Assembly (NCBI RefSeq): GCF_002453355.1
Contig: NZ_DKGQ01000041.1
Location: 1-10,002, forward strand
Direction of reading: 5' to 3'
Length of the DNA stretch: 10,002 bases
Source of the DNA: Psychrobacter sp. UBA6766
GTDB taxonomy: Bacteria > Pseudomonadota > Gammaproteobacteria > Pseudomonadales > Moraxellaceae
The notes beneath the pieces are model-generated. The model was not told the DNA's origin, made no database searches, and saw nothing but the letters and a program-made list of their open reading frames with translations. The translations under genes and the position numbers were made by a program. Below, piece by piece: positions 7,350 to 10,002 of this stretch; position 1 is the first letter of the stretch, and each line of letters begins with the position of its first letter.

Positions 7350-8276
7350 ATGAAAGATGAAAAACTGCAAAAAGCACTCGCCCGCATGGGACTTGGCTCA
7401 CGTCGTCAGATGGAAGAAGTGATTAAAGCAGGGCGTGTGACCGTCAATAATGGACCCGCAACCATCGGCGACCGCGTTGAACAAGGCGATGAGATTCGTG
7501 TTGACGGTCGTCAGATCAAATATACCGCCGAAAATGAAAAGCGTCGCCGCGTCTTAGCCTATTACAAGCCTGAAGGCGAAGTATGTTCTGCCAATGATCC
7601 AGAAGGACGTCCAACGGTTTTTGAACGTTTGCCAAAATTGACTCATGATCGCTGGGTTATGGTTGGGCGCTTGGATATTAACTCGACTGGTCTGCTATTA
7701 TTTACTAATGATGGCGAGATGGCGCACCGTTTGATGCATCCGTCTAGCGAAGTCACCCGTGAGTATGCCGTACGTGTACTTGGTGAAGTAACCCCAGACA
7801 TCGCTCGTACACTAACCGCTGGCGTTATGCTAGAAGATGGCATGGCACAGTTTGAAGATATCAAAGAAGGCGGCGGTGAAGGTGTCAATAAATGGTATCA
7901 CGTCAGGTTAAAAGAAGGTCGTAACCGCGAAGTGCGCCGATTGTTTGAGTCACAAGGCCTTAAAGTGAGCCGTCTATTACGTACGCGTTACGGGTCGATT
8001 GCGCTGCCAAAAGAGCTGCGTACCGGTCGATTCCTAGAGCTCGATAAAAAAGACATCAATACCTTAACCGATTTGGTCAGCTTACGACCGCGTCACGGTA
8101 CTGGTTTGCACGGTGCAGCTAAAGAAAAACAAGAACGTATCAAAAGCAAGCCGCTTAAAGCGCGCCGTGTTGACAGTCGTAGCGATAACCGTCCTAGCAG
8201 TGCTAAACCTAAAAGCAGTGGTAGCCCTGCCAGTCGCGGTTCACGTAATACTCGTGATCGTAACAACAAGCGTTAA
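7350..8276 (+). CDS. rluB: 23S rRNA pseudouridine(2605) synthase RluB
   Basis: It isomerises a uridine in helix 93 of 23S rRNA (U2605 in E. coli numbering) during large-subunit maturation, in the cytoplasm. Residues 1-55 form an S4 RNA-binding domain (KALARMGLGSRRQMEEVI, then AGRVTVNN). The RsuA/RluB-type catalytic domain follows, with the active-site Asp109 in GRLDINSTGLLLFTNDG and the conserved LKEGRNREVRRLFE block at 187-200. Family members RluB, RluE, RluF and RsuA are alike; the N-terminal S4 domain, overall length and the V-GRLDINSTGLLL form favour RluB. Residues from about 250 to 308 are a Lys/Arg/Ser-rich, low-complexity basic tail, probably disordered and RNA-contacting. It appears monocistronic, diverging from the capsule operon and ending at a strong hairpin terminator. 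Confidence 0.93.
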   Translation: MKDEKLQKALARMGLGSRRQMEEVIKAGRVTVNNGPATIGDRVEQGDEIRVDGRQIKYTAENEKRRRVLAYYKPEGEVCSANDPEGRPTVFERLPKLTHDRWVMVGRLDINSTGLLLFTNDGEMAHRLMHPSSEVTREYAVRVLGEVTPDIARTLTAGVMLEDGMAQFEDIKEGGGEGVNKWYHVRLKEGRNREVRRLFESQGLKVSRLLRTRYGSIALPKELRTGRFLELDKKDINTLTDLVSLRPRHGTGLHGAAKEKQERIKSKPLKARRVDSRSDNRPSSAKPKSSGSPASRGSRNTRDRNNKR

Positions 8277-8302
8277 TTTATTAGGGATTGATGCTAGGTG
8301 AT

Positions 8303-8341
8303 AAAAAAGCGGTCAATGATTAATTCATTGACCGCTTTTTT
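8303..8341. terminator. Bidirectional Rho-independent terminator between rluB and the converging gene
   Basis: A perfect 17-bp stem (8303-8319 with 8325-8341) encloses a five-base TTAAT loop; the core is GCGGTCAATGA. Six A's open and six T's close it, so on either strand the hairpin ends in a T-run. It lies 26 bp after the rluB stop and 43 bp beyond the stop of the leftward gene ending at 8385, and should terminate both. Confidence 0.92.
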
Positions 8342-8384
8342 ATGCGTTTTTATGCGTTTTTTAAAAATATCACTAACTTTAGGC

Positions 8385-8942
8385 TTAGTCGTCATGACTA
8401 TGAATATAATTTTTCATCACGCGCAATTCTTGTAGATGTTGCTCTTCCATTCGCTCTAATAACCCATCTAAGCGCTGCTCAATGTTGTCCAATACCTCTT
8501 GTAATAGCCTACTCGCCTCAGCCTGCTTCTGTCCATTTTTAGTACGATTGCTTATATTGATATTTGCTAAATGATAATGACTGGCCAACATTTCAGGTAA
8601 GCGGATATTCAGCATTTTATGTAAGACAAATTGCTGCTCGTTAATAGCTGAAATTACATTATGCGCTTCTAACTCGTTTTGGTAGTTGTGATAGTTTGCT
8701 ACCTTTTTATCAATGTGCTGCAATTGGCGCAGTTGCTTATCTGATAAGACTTCTAGATGTTTTTTATTTAAATTTAACTGTTGCCAATTGAGAGAAGTTA
8801 ACAACAGGGGAGCATTACTATCTTGATAGGTCAGCACGCCTGGAGTAATGCCAACCATTCTATGCAATGCGTACCAGCCCTTTCTACCCAAATAAAAGAC
8901 GCTGACAGTAGTAACCACACCAACGCCTATTAATATACTCAT
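8385..8942 (-). CDS. Unrecognised membrane-anchored protein, paralogue of its upstream neighbour
   Basis: I do not recognise a family. The 185-residue protein has a single N-terminal hydrophobic segment (about 3-19) followed by basic residues (GRKGW). By the positive-inside rule this suggests that the rest is cytoplasmic. The remainder is predicted mostly helical, with a charged, coiled-coil-like C-terminus (about 139-178). Its motifs YLGxxG (17-22), PxxLxY (34-39), INE (100-102), a Pro at 116 and EVLxxIxxxxDxLL (149-162) recur in order and mostly with the same spacing in the protein encoded just upstream. That indicates diverged tandem duplicates. It lacks the calcium-loop motif of the other copy. 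It is probably co-transcribed (71-bp gap) and ends at the shared terminator. The ribosome-binding site is weak. Confidence 0.75.
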   Translation of the reverse strand: MSILIGVGVVTTVSVFYLGRKGWYALHRMVGITPGVLTYQDSNAPLLLTSLNWQQLNLNKKHLEVLSDKQLRQLQHIDKKVANYHNYQNELEAHNVISAINEQQFVLHKMLNIRLPEMLASHYHLANINISNRTKNGQKQAEASRLLQEVLDNIEQRLDGLLERMEEQHLQELRVMKNYIHSHDD

Positions 8943-9013
8943 GTCACTTTACTCTTCTTTAAACCTATTTCAGCATAAACATTTAGACTCGGGATATTAT
9001 TAACATCTCTCAT

Positions 9014-9667
9014 TTATAGCTTAATATCTTCTACGTCAGTTTCTTTATTAGCTGGGTTTTCAATTGCTTGGACTTCAACAGCGCTATTATCAATTTGTTG
9101 TAGTCTAGAATTGCTAGTTGGATTATTAAAACGCTGCTGCAAATATCGATTGGTCGCCAGTAGCTTTTGTCCATCTTGATGATAGGACGCATTCAGCAAG
9201 TCATCAAATTGGGTATTAATCGTCCTAAGCACTTCTAATAGCGCCTCTTTACCCGTGACATCAGAATGCTTAATTTTCGTGGTATCAGCAAGGGCGCCGT
9301 TCCCGACATCTAAGTCATGCAAGCGGCGATAATCGGCTACCGCTAGTGGCACATGCCTATCCATTAGATTTTGAATCATAACGTAGGTTTCATTGACAGT
9401 ATCTTTATCATCAATTTTACCATCGTTATTGGTATCGCCATAAATTACCCGCAGCTTCTCGCCCTTATCATTGATTTGATCCAGCGCTGTTTTGACTTCA
9501 ACTGGCAAGCTTTTTTCAGGTATATAACCCAATTGCGGCATCGCTTTATACTCAAGCATTTTGGGCGCCGTGACTTTTTTGATACCACGATATCCAAGGT
9601 ACAACCCAGCTGCTGGCAGCACGCCATATAAAACAAACATCACGAACATCGCAGTCAGTTGGGTCAT
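9014..9667 (-). CDS. Unrecognised membrane-anchored protein with an EF-hand/dockerin-type calcium loop
   Basis: I do not recognise a family. The 217-residue protein begins with one hydrophobic helix (about 5-26), then R27, K30 and K31, suggesting a short outside N-terminus and a cytoplasmic body; topology is inference. Residues 78-89 read DTNNDGKIDDKD, a canonical 12-position calcium-binding loop with D/N at 1, 3 and 5, Gly at 6, Ile at 8 and Asp at 9 and 12. Asp at position 12 is as in dockerin repeats. Only one such loop is visible. Shared ordered motifs (YLGxRG, PxxLxY, VNE, EVLxxIxxxxDxLL at 145-158) relate it to the next gene downstream. The last ~40 residues are Asn/Glu-rich and probably disordered. 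The start is supported by AAGGAT six bases upstream. Confidence 0.75.
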   Translation of the reverse strand: MTQLTAMFVMFVLYGVLPAAGLYLGYRGIKKVTAPKMLEYKAMPQLGYIPEKSLPVEVKTALDQINDKGEKLRVIYGDTNNDGKIDDKDTVNETYVMIQNLMDRHVPLAVADYRRLHDLDVGNGALADTTKIKHSDVTGKEALLEVLRTINTQFDDLLNASYHQDGQKLLATNRYLQQRFNNPTSNSRLQQIDNSAVEVQAIENPANKETDVEDIKL

Positions 9668-9673
9668 TTGGGT

Positions 9674-9679
9674 ATCCTT
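9674..9679 (-). promoter_or_regulatory. Ribosome-binding site of the calcium-loop protein gene
   Basis: On the minus strand AAGGAT is followed by ACCCAA and the ATG at 9667, an ideal six-base spacing that fixes the start and hence the N-terminal membrane segment. Confidence 0.75.
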
Positions 9680-9747
9680 GTTGTTTAGTAGAAATACTTA
9701 GCAAAAATATTTGGCAGACGCGGTTGGCGAATCTATTGTTATTTTTG

Positions 9748-9775
9748 ATAATACTTAATCATTATTATTAAACAA
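9748..9775 (-). promoter_or_regulatory. Weak candidate promoter for the two-gene membrane-protein operon
   Basis: On the minus strand TTGTTT (9775-9770) and TATTAT (9753-9748) are 16 bp apart, about 80 bp before the start codon. Both hexamers are imperfect and the surrounding DNA is AT-rich. The -35 also overlaps the T-run of the neighbouring leftward terminator. Offered only as the best match in the gap. Confidence 0.25.
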
Positions 9776-9802
9776 AAAAATAAGGCTGTATTAAAGCCTT
9801 AT
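9773..9802 (-). terminator. Leftward Rho-independent terminator with no visible gene before it
   Basis: Read on the minus strand, ATAAGGCT (9802-9795) pairs with AGCCTTAT (9787-9780) around a seven-base loop, followed by a run of seven T's and then GTTT. The plus-strand direction has no clean T-run, so it is oriented leftward. The transcript it would end must come from beyond about 9803, where no gene is visible. Confidence 0.65.
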
Positions 9803-9869
9803 ATTGTTATGTATTGCGCCGATTGTGTTTATAGTTATTTTCAAACAAAACAGAAACATGAAATTTTTA

Positions 9870-9947
9870 CGCGACACTGGAATAAACTTTCCTAGCTTGC
9901 TGTGCCTGCGCCGACAGAGGCTGCGAAAAATTCATTCCAGTGTCTCG
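9870..9947. repeat. 78-bp imperfect palindrome, possible dispersed repeat or structured RNA
   Basis: The arms 9873-9892 and 9925-9944 match as inverted repeats at 17 of 20 positions, including an unbroken GACACTGGAAT of 11 bp, and pairing continues patchily to 9870 and 9947. The centre is more GC-rich than its surroundings and can itself form an imperfect hairpin (GCCT with AGGC around 9905-9920). It contains no plausible gene. Such length and imperfection fit a REP- or MITE-like intergenic repeat or a folded RNA better than a protein-binding operator; which one cannot be told from one copy. Confidence 0.6.
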
Positions 9948-10002
9948 GTATCGTCTTTATACTGAACTCACAATAACAATACTAGGGCGTGTCTTCAATT
10001 CA

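Larger units (their letters stand above)
9668..10002. other. Gene-free right-hand end of the window
   Basis: These 335 bp hold, left to right, the ribosome-binding site and candidate promoter of the membrane-protein pair, a leftward terminator, a 78-bp imperfect palindrome and a final stretch I cannot assign. The longest frame, 35 codons from ATG 9858, runs straight through the palindrome without a ribosome-binding site and is not accepted as a gene. Confidence 0.6.

Noticed and set aside
8341..8360. Direct repeat of TATGCGTTTT after the terminator
   Set aside because: Two 10-bp copies only; likely slippage or coincidence with no visible function.
9858..9965. A 35-codon frame starting MKFLRDTG on the plus strand
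   Set aside because: It runs across the palindrome, has no ribosome-binding site, and its codons simply follow the repeat structure; probably a by-product of the element.

Overview
The window looks like a stretch of a gammaproteobacterial chromosome, most likely Moraxellaceae and probably Psychrobacter or a close relative. That placement is inference: it rests on the AT-rich intergenic DNA, the wza-wzb-wzc layout followed by a large membrane nucleotide-sugar dehydratase (reminiscent of Acinetobacter-type capsule loci), and the general look of the proteins. No 16S or other decisive marker is present.

Left part (1-7003, all leftward): a complete IS30-family insertion sequence (1-1057) lies 28 bp past the end of a surface-polysaccharide operon. 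In transcription order the operon is wza (outer-membrane export lipoprotein), wzb (low-molecular-weight tyrosine phosphatase), wzc (inner-membrane tyrosine autokinase and co-polymerase), then a WbpM/PglF/Gdr-type UDP-GlcNAc 4,6-dehydratase. Together they give one activated-sugar precursor enzyme plus the Wzy-dependent export and length-control machinery. The glycosyltransferases, flippase and polymerase are not in the window; they would be expected beyond the IS or elsewhere.

Middle (7004-8341): an AT-rich intergenic region with divergent promoter candidates separates the capsule operon from rightward rluB, a 23S rRNA pseudouridine synthase with a basic disordered tail. A strong hairpin ending in T-runs on both strands terminates rluB and the converging pair of genes to its right.

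Right part (8385-10002): two adjacent leftward genes encode unrecognised membrane-anchored proteins. Motif-by-motif comparison suggests they are diverged tandem paralogues, and only the first-transcribed one carries a canonical 12-residue EF-hand/dockerin-type calcium loop. The last 335 bp has no credible gene. It holds a leftward terminator with no visible gene in front of it and a 78-bp imperfect palindrome resembling a dispersed intergenic repeat or structured RNA.

The observations most worth following are the calcium-loop paralogue pair, the long palindrome with the orphan terminator, and the IS30 insertion at the edge of the capsule operon.
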